A stretch of DNA of 64,000 nt from Sagittula sp. P11 (lineage in GTDB: Bacteria > Pseudomonadota > Alphaproteobacteria > Rhodobacterales > Rhodobacteraceae). The notes beneath the pieces are model-generated. The model saw nothing but the letters and a program-made list of their open reading frames with translations. It searched no databases and was not told where the DNA came from. Positions 9,259-17,407 of the stretch are shown piece by piece. Where the stretch lies: contig NZ_CP021914.1 in assembly GCF_002814095.1 (NCBI RefSeq), positions 1 through 64,000 of the forward strand, written 5' to 3'. The number at the start of each line of letters is the position of its first letter. The stretch's first letter is position 1. A program made the position numbers and the translations under genes.

Positions 9259-10293
9259 ATGTATCTGACCGTCCGCGACGCCACCAAGACCTATGGCACG
9301 TTCACCGCGCTCGACCGCGTTTCCATCGGGATCGACAAGGGTGAATTTGTCTGCCTGCTCGGGCCATCGGGCTGTGGAAAGACCACGCTGCTGCGGCTGA
9401 TCGCCGGTCTGACGGATCTGGACGGCGGAGAGATCACCCTCGAAGACGCGAACCTGTCACAGCTGCCCGCCCGCAAGCGCGGCTTCGGCATCGTGTTCCA
9501 GTCCTATTCCCTGTTCCCCAACATGACCGTGGCCGAGAACATCGGCTACGGGCTAAAGATCCGGGGCGCTGCGCCCGGCGACATCGCTGCGCGCGTTTCC
9601 GAACTGCTGGACCTCGTGAAGCTTCCGCAGGTCGCAGGCAAGATGCCCGGTCAGCTATCGGGCGGGCAGCAGCAGCGCATCGCACTGGCCCGGGCGATTG
9701 CCGTCGACCCGCGCGTTCTGCTGCTGGACGAGCCGCTTTCCGCACTCGACGCCAAGGTCCGCGCCGAACTGCGCGACGAGATCCGGCAGGTGCAGCGCGC
9801 CCTTGGCATTCCGACCCTGATGGTGACCCACGATCAGGAAGAGGCTCTGGCCCTTGCGGACAAGATCATCTGCATGAACCACGGCATCGTCGTGCAGGCT
9901 GGCACGCCGGAGGATCTGTACCACCGGCCTGCCACGCGGTTCGTCGCGGAGTTCATGGGCATCAGCAATCTGCTCCCGCCCGACCATGTTGCGCAGCTGT
10001 TCCCGGACCTTATGCCAACCCGGCCAGCGACGGACGTGGCGCAGCTTGCCTGCATCCGTCCGGAACAGATCGACCTCGTGCCACTGGCGGACGGCGCGGC
10101 CACGGTGCGCAGCATCAGCTTTCTCGGCAACCTGCGGCGGCTTCAGGTCGATACCGCAGTTGGCTCGTTGACCGTGGAAACCCATGGCGCGAACCCCTGC
10201 CGCGCGGGCGACCGTGTCGCGCTGACCGTTGCGCCGGACGCCTGCACATGGGTGATCGACGATGCGACCCCGCGCAAGGCAGTGACGGCATGA
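9259..10293 (+). CDS. ABC transporter ATP-binding protein (PotA/FbpC type)
   Basis: A 344-residue importer ATPase. Walker A is GPSGCGKTT at residues 35-43, the Q-loop follows 'GIVFQSYSLFP', the signature is LSGGQQQR at 133-140, and Walker B is LLLDEP at 154-159. A C-terminal TOBE-type extension covers about residues 275-340. The start at 9259 is chosen because homologues begin at this point and the upstream in-frame codons overlap the intercistronic hairpin region. The stop overlaps the permease start by ATGA. It energises uptake of the ligand of the upstream binding protein. Confidence 0.9.
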   Translation: MYLTVRDATKTYGTFTALDRVSIGIDKGEFVCLLGPSGCGKTTLLRLIAGLTDLDGGEITLEDANLSQLPARKRGFGIVFQSYSLFPNMTVAENIGYGLKIRGAAPGDIAARVSELLDLVKLPQVAGKMPGQLSGGQQQRIALARAIAVDPRVLLLDEPLSALDAKVRAELRDEIRQVQRALGIPTLMVTHDQEEALALADKIICMNHGIVVQAGTPEDLYHRPATRFVAEFMGISNLLPPDHVAQLFPDLMPTRPATDVAQLACIRPEQIDLVPLADGAATVRSISFLGNLRRLQVDTAVGSLTVETHGANPCRAGDRVALTVAPDACTWVIDDATPRKAVTA

Positions 10294-11959
10294 GTGCGTC
10301 CGACACGATACGGGTGCAGGCCAGGCGCAAGCCCCTCGATGCCGACCGCCTGCTGACCGCCGCTTGCGTCGGTCTGCCGCTTCTGGGGCTGATCCTGTTC
10401 TTTGCCTACCCGATGCTGATCGTCTTCCTGCGTTCGATCACGGTCGGCGACAGCTACGGCCTCGGCAACTATGCCGAGGTGCTTGGGTCTTCCGGGTTCT
10501 GGCGCGCGACGCAACATTCGCTGGTCATGGGGGCGGCGACCACGCTGGTCAGTGTGCTTCTGGGCTTCGTCATCGCGCATGGCCTTTATCGCTGTGCCTT
10601 TCCGGGCAAATGGCTGATCCGGGCGGTCATTGTCCTGCCGCTGCTGGCACCGTCCTTGGTTCAGGCGCTCGGGCTGATTTTCCTGCTGGGCCGCAACGGT
10701 GTCGTCAGCCGCGCGCTCGGCATCGAGATCGAGATCTACGGCTTCTGGGGTCTGCTGATCGCCAACACGCTCTATGCCTTGCCGCAGGCGGTGATGATCA
10801 TCGGTGCGGCGCTGGTGCTGCTGGATGCGCGCACCTACGAGGCAGCCGATGTGATGGGCGCCTCGCCCTGGCGGCAGTTTCGGGACCTGACGATCCCCTC
10901 GGCGCGCTTTGGTATCCTGAACGCAGGCTTCGTCTGCTTCACCATCACGATCACGGATTTCGGCAATGCGGCGGTGATCGGGGGGACTATTCGGTCTTGG
11001 CGACCGAGATCTACAGCCAGGTCATCGGCCAGCGAAATTTCAACATGGGGGCCGTGGTGGGGATCATGCTTCTGCTGCCCACGGTAATTTCCTACACCAT
11101 CGAACGTCAGGCGATGAAGCGGCAGCAGGCCGGGCAGACCACCGGACAGATGCCCTATCGCCCCGTCTTTGCGCCGTTGCGGGACCTGTCCATGGCGGCT
11201 CTGTCGCTGCTGATCTGTGCCTGTATCGTCGCGGTGATCGGCATCGTGGTCTATGCCAGCTTCGTCACGCTCTGGCCCTACAACATGGCGCTGTCGTTCA
11301 AGCATTACGACATCACGCTGGCGGGCGGGTATTCGTCGCTCTGGATGACCATCGTCATTTCGTTTGGCGCGGCGGCGGGCGGGACCGTGGCGGTGTTCTT
11401 GCTCGGGCTCGGGTTGCGGCGACTGCCGCAGGCGCTGGCCCAGCCGGTCCAGATCCTGGCCGCCATGCCGGCCGCCGTTCCGGGAATGGTGCTGGGCTTG
11501 GCTTATATCCTGACCTTCAACTCCACGGCGACACCGCTTTACCTGCTGTACGGCACCGCCGCACTGATCGGCATCGTCAATTTCTACCACTACCACACAC
11601 AGGGCTTCCTGACGGTGATGACCGGCTTTCGGCAGCTCCCCCCGGCGCTGGAGGAGGCCGCGGGCAGCCTTGGCGCCGGGCTGGGACGCACCGCCCGCGA
11701 TGTCGTCGCACCCTTCATCGCGCCGATGCTGATCTCGGTGTTCTTCTTCCTCTTCATGCGGTCCATGGTCACCCTGTCTGCCGTGGTGTTCCTGACGACA
11801 CCACAACTGAGCGTCGCCGCCGTGACGATCATGCGGCTGGACGATGCCGGGCTGACCTCGCAGGCTGCAGCCTTCTCGACCTGCGTGATGGCGGTTGTCT
11901 GCGGCGCGGTCCTGTCTATGAAAATGATCCTGGCGCTGATGCGGCGTCGCGGAGGCTGA
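10290..11959 (+). pseudogene. Two-domain ABC transporter permease (FbpB/PhnU-V fusion type), single-base frameshift
   Basis: A 2 x 6-span permease for the phosphonate/iron-type importer, expected length about 556 residues. The first frame runs from ATG 10290 to the segment 'TDFGNAAVIGG', then shifts. Homologous continuation 'DYSVLATEIYSQVIG' is in the next frame and runs intact to the stop at 11959. The break falls in a run of six G at 10980-10985; one extra G would restore a continuous gene. Both halves otherwise read as well-conserved membrane protein, with EAA-loop-like segments 'YEAADVMGASPWRQF' and 'LEEAAGSLGAG'. This is therefore either a homopolymer sequencing error or a very recent mutation. 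It ends 3 bases before the DeoR gene. Confidence 0.85.
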
Positions 11960-11962
11960 GGC

Positions 11963-12712
11963 ATGTGGGCAAAAGAGCGTCACCAGAGGATCTTGCTGAT
12001 GCTGGGGGCCAACCAGCAGGTCAGCGCGAACGACTTGGCCGAAATGCTCGGCGTCTCGCGCGAAACCGTGCGCCGCGATCTGCTCGACCTGGAAGAGGTC
12101 GGTAAGGTGGCGCGGGTGCACGGCGGGGCCGTCCTGCCCGAGCCCCGGAGCGAAGACCCGTTTCGGCAACGCATGGCAACCCAGATCCGGGCAAAGACCG
12201 AGATCGCGAAGAAAGCGGTCGGCCTTGTTCAGCCCGGCCAGACGATCATGGTGGACGCAGGCTCGACCACGGCCGTCTTCGCCCGGGAGCTTGCCAAAGT
12301 TTCCGGCGTCTCGGTGATCACCAATTCGCTGGATGTGGCCACCACGCTTCAGGCCGGGGGTCTCGATGCCGTCTTGCTGGGCGGGCGAATTGCTGCGGAT
12401 GTGCCCGCGACGGTGGGCGAACTCACCCTGTCCGAGATAAGGCGTTTCGAAGTCGACATATGTTTTTCGGCCCCGGTGGCCCTGCACCCCGCCAAAGGAT
12501 CGTTCTTCTACGACCTGCAAGAAGCAGAGATATCGATCGCGATGGCTGCTCAGGCGACACAAACGGTGGTTCTCGCCCATCATACCAAGCTGGGAGCCAC
12601 CAGCCGCGTCCGAGCGTGGGATGCGGACGGGATCGGAACACTGGTCACCAATCGCGCCGCTCCCGACGAGATGGTGGGCCAGTTTAGAGACGCTGGTATC
12701 GAAGTCATCTGA
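11963..12712 (+). CDS. DeoR/GlpR-family transcriptional regulator
   Basis: A 249-residue repressor. The N-terminal winged helix-turn-helix 'VSANDLAEMLGVSRETVRRDL' spans about residues 18-40. A DeoR C-terminal phosphosugar-sensor domain follows with 'MVDAGSTTAVFA' near residue 95, 'ITNSLDVA' and 'LLGGR'. Family members sense phosphorylated sugars or polyols such as glycerol-3-phosphate. It follows the ABC permease by 3 bases and presumably controls the importer and the divergent phosphatase. A DeoR sensor fits a phosphorylated carbohydrate as the imported substrate. Confidence 0.9.
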   Translation: MWAKERHQRILLMLGANQQVSANDLAEMLGVSRETVRRDLLDLEEVGKVARVHGGAVLPEPRSEDPFRQRMATQIRAKTEIAKKAVGLVQPGQTIMVDAGSTTAVFARELAKVSGVSVITNSLDVATTLQAGGLDAVLLGGRIAADVPATVGELTLSEIRRFEVDICFSAPVALHPAKGSFFYDLQEAEISIAMAAQATQTVVLAHHTKLGATSRVRAWDADGIGTLVTNRAAPDEMVGQFRDAGIEVI

Positions 12713-13510
12713 CGTGCTTTGTCGGTCCGTCTCTGCTGTCCGCTGCGGCGGCCGGGCCAGTCCCTGAACGCGCAGAATGGCGAGAGTTTCAAACTGACGG
12801 CGGCTAGTGAGGCGTTGCGCTTTACAGGGCTTTCGCGGCGCGTTCCGGACCACACCCTATAGGATTTCCGGACACAGGATGCCCCGGACGTCTGCACGTT
12901 GAGTATCGCATCTCCGGGCCGCTTCTCCATGGCATGATATCCACGCGCAATCGCTGAAGGAAAAGGGCGGAAACGCTCGCCTCGCCGCGTCGGCCGGCCT
13001 GCACGATCCTGTTCTTATCCTCGGCGCGGCCAAGCTTGCGCGTTTTCCGCTGGATGCCCCTGACCAACTTTTCAGCGGGTTCCTTCGATGTTCCGCAGGT
13101 CTTGTCTGTCTTCGTTCCGGAATGGCTTCGATGAACCGGAAATCGTCCGTTGCTCAAGCTCCTAAATCTGTCTGGTGGGCACTGACGTCATACAACGATC
13201 GTACCGCTTCCGACCCAGGTGCCCGGCGCTCCCTTGTTGGCGGTTCATGCGGTCGGCCGGGTCAGCGACCTGCGACCTCTCCTGAACGCCGGCATAGAGC
13301 TGAGGACTGGACAGTTGGATCCGTACTGACCCGGGCCTGCCATCAACGGTTTTGCCCGGAGGGCGAACACTTTCCTGATTCAGATTGAGAGACGGAGGTC
13401 CGTGTCTACCCTGATTCCAAGTTCGGAGCGAGATGGGACTGGCGTCTGGACGTCATCGCCCCACGGCTTCCGGGCAACGCCGGTGATTTCCGGAGAAAAG
13501 GGAGGAAAGA
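12713..13510. other. Long non-coding gap with IS remnant
   Basis: About 800 bases with no credible intact gene; small open frames here lack family features. It contains a decayed IS3 orfA fragment (12880-13090, minus strand) and, at its right end, the leader of the TRAP binding-protein gene with a GGAGG-like site just before 13511. The rest shows nothing recognisable. Confidence 0.6.
12880..13090 (-). pseudogene. Decayed IS3-family transposase orfA fragment
   Basis: On the minus strand from about 13085 downwards the translation contains 'KEPAEKLVRGIQRKTRK', then 'RAEDKNRIVQAGRRGEAS'. This follows the IS3-family OrfA block KEPAEKLV-DIRR-TRK..AE-KIRIV--GLRGE known from alphaproteobacterial elements. 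After a likely frameshift near 12950 a second frame gives 'GEAARRCDTQRAD', resembling the OrfA continuation EAGKKRLAGDTARA. No orfB or terminal repeats were found. It is an old remnant, unrelated in sequence to the intact IS at 18.7 kb. Confidence 0.55.
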
Positions 13511-14557
13511 ATGTTCAATAATCGCAAAAGCGTGCGGAGTGCTGTCGGTCGTGGTCTGTTGGGCTGTGCGGCCGCGCTGGCGTTGTCATTCGTGACAGGA
13601 CAGGCAGCTCAGGCGAAGGACTCGCTTCGTTTCACCACCAGCCTTCCGGCGCCATCTTTCATCTATGCCGATATCCTGTCGGTCTGGGCGCAGCGTGTCA
13701 TCGACGATTCCAATGGTTCGCTGGACATCCAGATGTTCCCCGCGGGAACATTGGGCCGAGATCCTGCCGCGCATCTGGATATGGCGCGCGACGGCATCGC
13801 CGACATATCGTACATCGTACTCGGCTACACGCCCGGCGCGGTGAACGAGGCCACGATCATCGAGCTGCCCGGGTCCACGCCCAGTGCGACGGCCGGATCG
13901 CTTGCTGCGACGAAGATGGTCGAAGAGGGGTTTTGGCCGGGGCAGGGCATGGAAAACGTCAAGGTTCTCGGCGCATTCTCCACCGCTCCGGCGATCCTGA
14001 CGACCGTCGACAAGGTCGACACGCTCGCGGGGGTCTCCGGCAAGAAACTGCGGGGCGCAGGTCCGACGCTGCTGGCAACCATCAACGCCATCGGCGCGAC
14101 GCCTGTCGGTGGCATCACCTCGCCCCAGATCGCAGAAAGCCTGTCGCGCGGACTGATCGATGGCACGATCAACGAGTGGGTTGCGTTGACGATCTTCGGT
14201 GTGGCCGAAACGGCAAAGAACCATCTGGACATCAACCTCGGCGCGTCGCCGATCATGGTGGTCATGAACAAGGACAAGTACGACAGTCTGCCCGAAGACA
14301 CCCGTGCGGCGATCGACAAGAATTCGGGTGAACCGTTCGCGCGCCTATGGGGCGAACAATTCGACGCTTCCATCGAAAAGTTCAGATCGGCTGCGATGAA
14401 AGATGACACGCGCAGCTTCTCGACTCTCTCGGACGAAGAACAGGCCCTTTGGGACGCAAAGCTCCAGACGGTCATCGACGCGTGGATCGCTGAAACGCCG
14501 AACGGCCAGGTCGTTTACGACGCGTTTACCGCGGCTGTGAGCGAGGCCGCCGAATAG
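13511..14557 (+). CDS. TRAP transporter substrate-binding protein (DctP type), orphan
   Basis: A 348-residue periplasmic binding protein with a signal peptide (about residues 1-35, cleavage near 'GQAAQA'). The DctP-fold pattern is clear: 'RFTTSLPAPSF' at the mature start, 'VIDDSNGSLDIQMFPAGTLG', 'LAGVSGKKLRGAG' and 'SRGLIDGTINEW'. No DctQ or DctM membrane gene is adjacent, and a strong terminator follows. It must therefore use membrane subunits encoded elsewhere or act as a sensor. The next genes encode a MarR regulator and an aromatic oxygenase operon on the other strand, so an aromatic acid ligand is a reasonable but unproven guess. Confidence 0.88.
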   Translation: MFNNRKSVRSAVGRGLLGCAAALALSFVTGQAAQAKDSLRFTTSLPAPSFIYADILSVWAQRVIDDSNGSLDIQMFPAGTLGRDPAAHLDMARDGIADISYIVLGYTPGAVNEATIIELPGSTPSATAGSLAATKMVEEGFWPGQGMENVKVLGAFSTAPAILTTVDKVDTLAGVSGKKLRGAGPTLLATINAIGATPVGGITSPQIAESLSRGLIDGTINEWVALTIFGVAETAKNHLDINLGASPIMVVMNKDKYDSLPEDTRAAIDKNSGEPFARLWGEQFDASIEKFRSAAMKDDTRSFSTLSDEEQALWDAKLQTVIDAWIAETPNGQVVYDAFTAAVSEAAE

Positions 14558-14615
14558 CCGGGTCCTCCCGTCGGTGGCATGGTCCGTAAGCGGCACGCCA
14601 TGACCACCGGACCCC

Positions 14616-14647
14616 GGGGCGGCAGAGCACATCTGCCGCCCCTTTTT
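14616..14647 (+). terminator. Rho-independent terminator after TRAP binding protein gene
   Basis: GGGGCGGCAGA (14616-14626) and TCTGCCGCCCC (14632-14642) form a perfect 11-base stem with a 5-base loop, followed directly by TTTTT (14643-14647). It lies 59 bases after the stop at 14557, so the binding protein gene forms its own transcript. Confidence 0.9.
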
Positions 14648-14704
14648 CATGAAGTTCTGCCCGGCGACCGTACCAGATTGAACAGCGTGCTGCCGGATGT
14701 CAGA

Positions 14705-15205
14705 ATGGACCGCGACCACGCATCACCCCAGAGCAGAGCCTTGAAAGCCAGCGAGATTTACGACCAACCCGGTTACCTGCTGCGCAGAACCCATCAGGTG
14801 GCGACGGCAGCGTTCAGTCAGGCGAATGCCGACGTCGATCTGACCGCCGTGCAGTTTGCAGCGCTTCTTCACATCCGGGATACACCCGGCATAGATGCCA
14901 CGCGCCTTGCCGAGGCGATATGCTTCGACCGAACCACGATCGGCCACGTGATCGGCCGGTTGGAGGCCAAGGGCCTGATCATCCGAAGAGAAGGCTCTCT
15001 GGACAAGCGCACCAAACAGTTGCGTATCACGGCCAGGGGTTCGGACCTTCTGACCAAGGTAGAGCAGCGGGTGCCGGCGATTTCGGACACGATCCTGGCG
15101 CCCCTCAACGCCGCGGAACGGCAAGAGCTGCTCAGACTGCTCACGGTTCTCGAACGGCATTTTCCGGGGCAGGGGGGCGGAGGCACCACCAAGGGCGACT
15201 CATAG
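14705..15205 (+). CDS. MarR-family transcriptional regulator
   Basis: A 166-residue MarR protein with the usual winged-helix core: 'LTAVQFAALLHIRDTPGIDATRLAEA' then 'DRTTIGHVIGRLEAKGLIIR' and the wing 'DKRTKQLRITARG'. The ATG at 14705 is preferred because the terminator at 14616-14647 excludes the longer frame opening. It is convergent with the RraA/monooxygenase/dioxygenase operon and is probably its repressor. MarR regulators commonly sense aromatic acids. The palindrome at 18598-18613 upstream of the dioxygenase gene is a candidate operator. Confidence 0.88.
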   Translation: MDRDHASPQSRALKASEIYDQPGYLLRRTHQVATAAFSQANADVDLTAVQFAALLHIRDTPGIDATRLAEAICFDRTTIGHVIGRLEAKGLIIRREGSLDKRTKQLRITARGSDLLTKVEQRVPAISDTILAPLNAAERQELLRLLTVLERHFPGQGGGGTTKGDS

Positions 15206-15219
15206 GAGTCTACTGGCGC

Positions 15220-15747
15220 TCAGACCGGGGCCGGCGGCGATTGGGTTTCGACATCGATAAAGTCGCGCGAGATCATAACCGCATCCTCGTCGCAATACGC
15301 CCAGTCCCCCGGCGCAATCCGCAACGCCCCGAACGCGATCTCTGTGCCGCGTTGTCCGTCCGTCGCAACCCATCCGCGCCGCGCCGTGGTGCCGAGCGCC
15401 TTCACACCGATGTCCACGGCATTGATCCCGACGCTGTCCCGGATCAGGCCATTTATGACGACGCCGACCCAGCCATTGTCAGCCGCAATCCCCGCAAGCC
15501 TGTCGCCCATGACTCCGACCCGCATCGAACCGCCGGCATCCACGACAAGGACCCGGCCGTTACCGGGGGTCGAGACCGCATTCAGGACCGGAGTGTGATC
15601 TTCGAAGGTCGTCAGGGTCTCGACCTGTCCCCAGAAGCTCGGGCGTTGCCCGAACGACCGGAATTGCAGCGTCGACACCTGAAGGCTTTCGGGATGCGCG
15701 TCGTAGAGGTCGGCCGTGCAGAACGGTTGTGAGCGGGGTCGGTTCAT
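15220..15747 (-). CDS. rraA: RraA-family protein (RNase E regulator-like / possible HMG aldolase)
   Basis: A 175-residue RraA-fold protein. It resembles classical RraA throughout: 'TADLYDAHPESLQV' near the start, 'GNGRVLVVDAGGSMRVG' at about residues 62-78, and 'GVVINGLIRDSVG' then 'DIGVKALG'. RraA itself inhibits RNase E. The closely related hydroxy-oxoacid aldolases use the same fold and an Arg-Asp pair like the one in 'GLIRDS'. Its start overlaps the monooxygenase stop by ATGA, so it is the last gene of an aromatic-catabolism operon. That context favours a catabolic aldolase or decarboxylase over RNA decay. Which role applies is unresolved. Confidence 0.8.
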   Translation of the reverse strand: MNRPRSQPFCTADLYDAHPESLQVSTLQFRSFGQRPSFWGQVETLTTFEDHTPVLNAVSTPGNGRVLVVDAGGSMRVGVMGDRLAGIAADNGWVGVVINGLIRDSVGINAVDIGVKALGTTARRGWVATDGQRGTEIAFGALRIAPGDWAYCDEDAVMISRDFIDVETQSPPAPV

Positions 15748-17396
15748 GAAAGCTCTTTCGTTTTGATCGTGGACTTTGCGGAAGGAGCCAGACGGCGGCC
15801 GCTGACAGTTGTCCAGACGTCCTCCGGGCGGTCTGGCAGGAGGTCGCCGCGCCAGCAGACGTGGCCGTCGGGGCGCACCAGCACGAAAGCGCATTCATAC
15901 AGGCTACGCAGGTCTTTGTCGCGGTACTGGACCACCCGGACCGGGATTCCCAGTGCGTTGCCCGCTTGGGCGAATGCGTCGGCTCCCGTGCTGTCTTCGG
16001 TGACGACCAGTGTGAAGCCATGGCCGTAGTCGTCGAGGATCGAGCGGCCGTCTGCGAACTCGAAATGCGGGGCGCGCGATCCGGGGCGCGTGGTCGGGAT
16101 ATAGACCATGTGGTCATCCGGCCCTTCGAGACTGCCGTCCTCGACGACGATCGGCGATGCACGATAGCGGTGGCCAAGCTGGATGCCGGGAGTGACGAAC
16201 TCACGCAGGCGCAGCGCGAACAGACGCTCGCGCATGGCGCTGCGGGCGGCGTCGCCGGCCTCGCTCTCCTCGTCGAGCATTGGATCAGGCTGCACCATAT
16301 GGTCTAGCACGCGGTTGTTCGCCGCTTCGTTGGTGTTGCGGATGGCGATGGGGCGCCGTTCGGCCTCGTAGGTATCGAGAAGCGCCTCGGGCGCCCAGCC
16401 CTCGCTGACGGCTGCGACCTTCCACCCGAAATCGACCGCATCCCCAAACCCTGTGTTGGCGCCGAAGCCGCCCTTGGGCCAGCGCAGGTGTGCCGCGTCG
16501 CCCAGGATAAAGGCGCGGCCTTCGCGATAGCGTTCCGCCACGACGCGGTGCCCGGACCAGGGCTGCGCCTGGATCACCTCGAAGTCGAGGTCCTCGCCGA
16601 TCACCGAGCGCACCACCTTTGCCGGGTCGAGCTGTTCGACCTCTTTGGCATAGACCGACAGCCGCCATTCACCGGCACCGTCGACCGAGGTCAGGTAAGC
16701 CCGCCTTTCATCCTTGAGCGTATGAACCTGCGCCATGCGGTGACCGAACATGGCGTCGATCCGGTCCGCCAGACCCGTGCAGCGGAAATAGGTGGCGAAG
16801 TTGTAGCCTTCGCCGAAGGTCCCGACAAAGCGGATGTCGAGCGCCTTGCGCACCGCGCTGCGGCCGCCGTCACAGGCCGCCAGCCACTTGCCGCGAACGA
16901 CGTAGCACTGACCGTCCGGCCCGGTGACCGTGCAATCGACGTGGCCGTCCGCCTGCGTGAAGGAGTCCAGTTTCGTTTGATAGCGCAGGTCGCCGCCCCG
17001 GCGTTCGGCTGCAGCGCGCAGGGCCGGGTCGAAGGCCTTCTTGGGATAGAAAAAACCGCCCTCGGGCGAGTAGGGGTCTGCCTTCGGCGCACCAGAGTTG
17101 GATGTCCCGGTGAAAAGTGCCAGCGGTTTGCCCCAGATACTGGTGCAAAAGCCCATGTTCCGCGGCATGTCCTGGGGAAAGCCGTCGCCATAGCGCAGAT
17201 CATCCGCGATACCCCACCTGCGCAGATGCTCCATCGTGCGCGAAAAGAAGTTCTCGCCCGCCGGGAACCAGACCTTCCCTTCACCCTGCTCGACAAGGAT
17301 GTAGTCCACCCCGCGATAGCCAAGTTCGTTGGCGAGGAAGAGGCCGACCGGCCCCGCTCCGATGATGACAACGGTTGTTTCGTCGATCCTGGGCAT
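15744..17396 (-). CDS. FAD-dependent aromatic monooxygenase (PHBH/MhpA type)
   Basis: A 550-residue class A flavoprotein hydroxylase. The N-terminal FAD motif is 'VVIIGAGPVGLFLANELG' at about residues 8-25. The second FAD motif is 'FILGDAAHLRWPKGGFGANTGFGDAVDFGWKV', typical of phenol, 3-hydroxyphenylpropionate and resorcinol hydroxylases, and a thioredoxin-like C-terminal domain follows. The start at 17396 has GAGGAGAG upstream; an ATG at 17411 overlapping the cupin stop is the alternative. In operon with a gentisate-dioxygenase-like cupin it may make the ring-cleavage substrate by hydroxylating a monohydroxybenzoate. The exact substrate cannot be read from the sequence. Confidence 0.88.
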   Translation of the reverse strand: MPRIDETTVVIIGAGPVGLFLANELGYRGVDYILVEQGEGKVWFPAGENFFSRTMEHLRRWGIADDLRYGDGFPQDMPRNMGFCTSIWGKPLALFTGTSNSGAPKADPYSPEGGFFYPKKAFDPALRAAAERRGGDLRYQTKLDSFTQADGHVDCTVTGPDGQCYVVRGKWLAACDGGRSAVRKALDIRFVGTFGEGYNFATYFRCTGLADRIDAMFGHRMAQVHTLKDERRAYLTSVDGAGEWRLSVYAKEVEQLDPAKVVRSVIGEDLDFEVIQAQPWSGHRVVAERYREGRAFILGDAAHLRWPKGGFGANTGFGDAVDFGWKVAAVSEGWAPEALLDTYEAERRPIAIRNTNEAANNRVLDHMVQPDPMLDEESEAGDAARSAMRERLFALRLREFVTPGIQLGHRYRASPIVVEDGSLEGPDDHMVYIPTTRPGSRAPHFEFADGRSILDDYGHGFTLVVTEDSTGADAFAQAGNALGIPVRVVQYRDKDLRSLYECAFVLVRPDGHVCWRGDLLPDRPEDVWTTVSGRRLAPSAKSTIKTKELS

Positions 17397-17407
17397 TCCG
17401 GCTCTCC

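Noticed and set aside
10835-12853. 672-codon minus-strand frame across permease and DeoR genes
   Set aside because: It is a shadow of two recognisable plus-strand genes with no domain-like content.
13122-13388. Possible small gene in the 12.7-13.5 kb gap
   Set aside because: No family resemblance, no ribosome-binding site, and it overlaps the IS remnant region.
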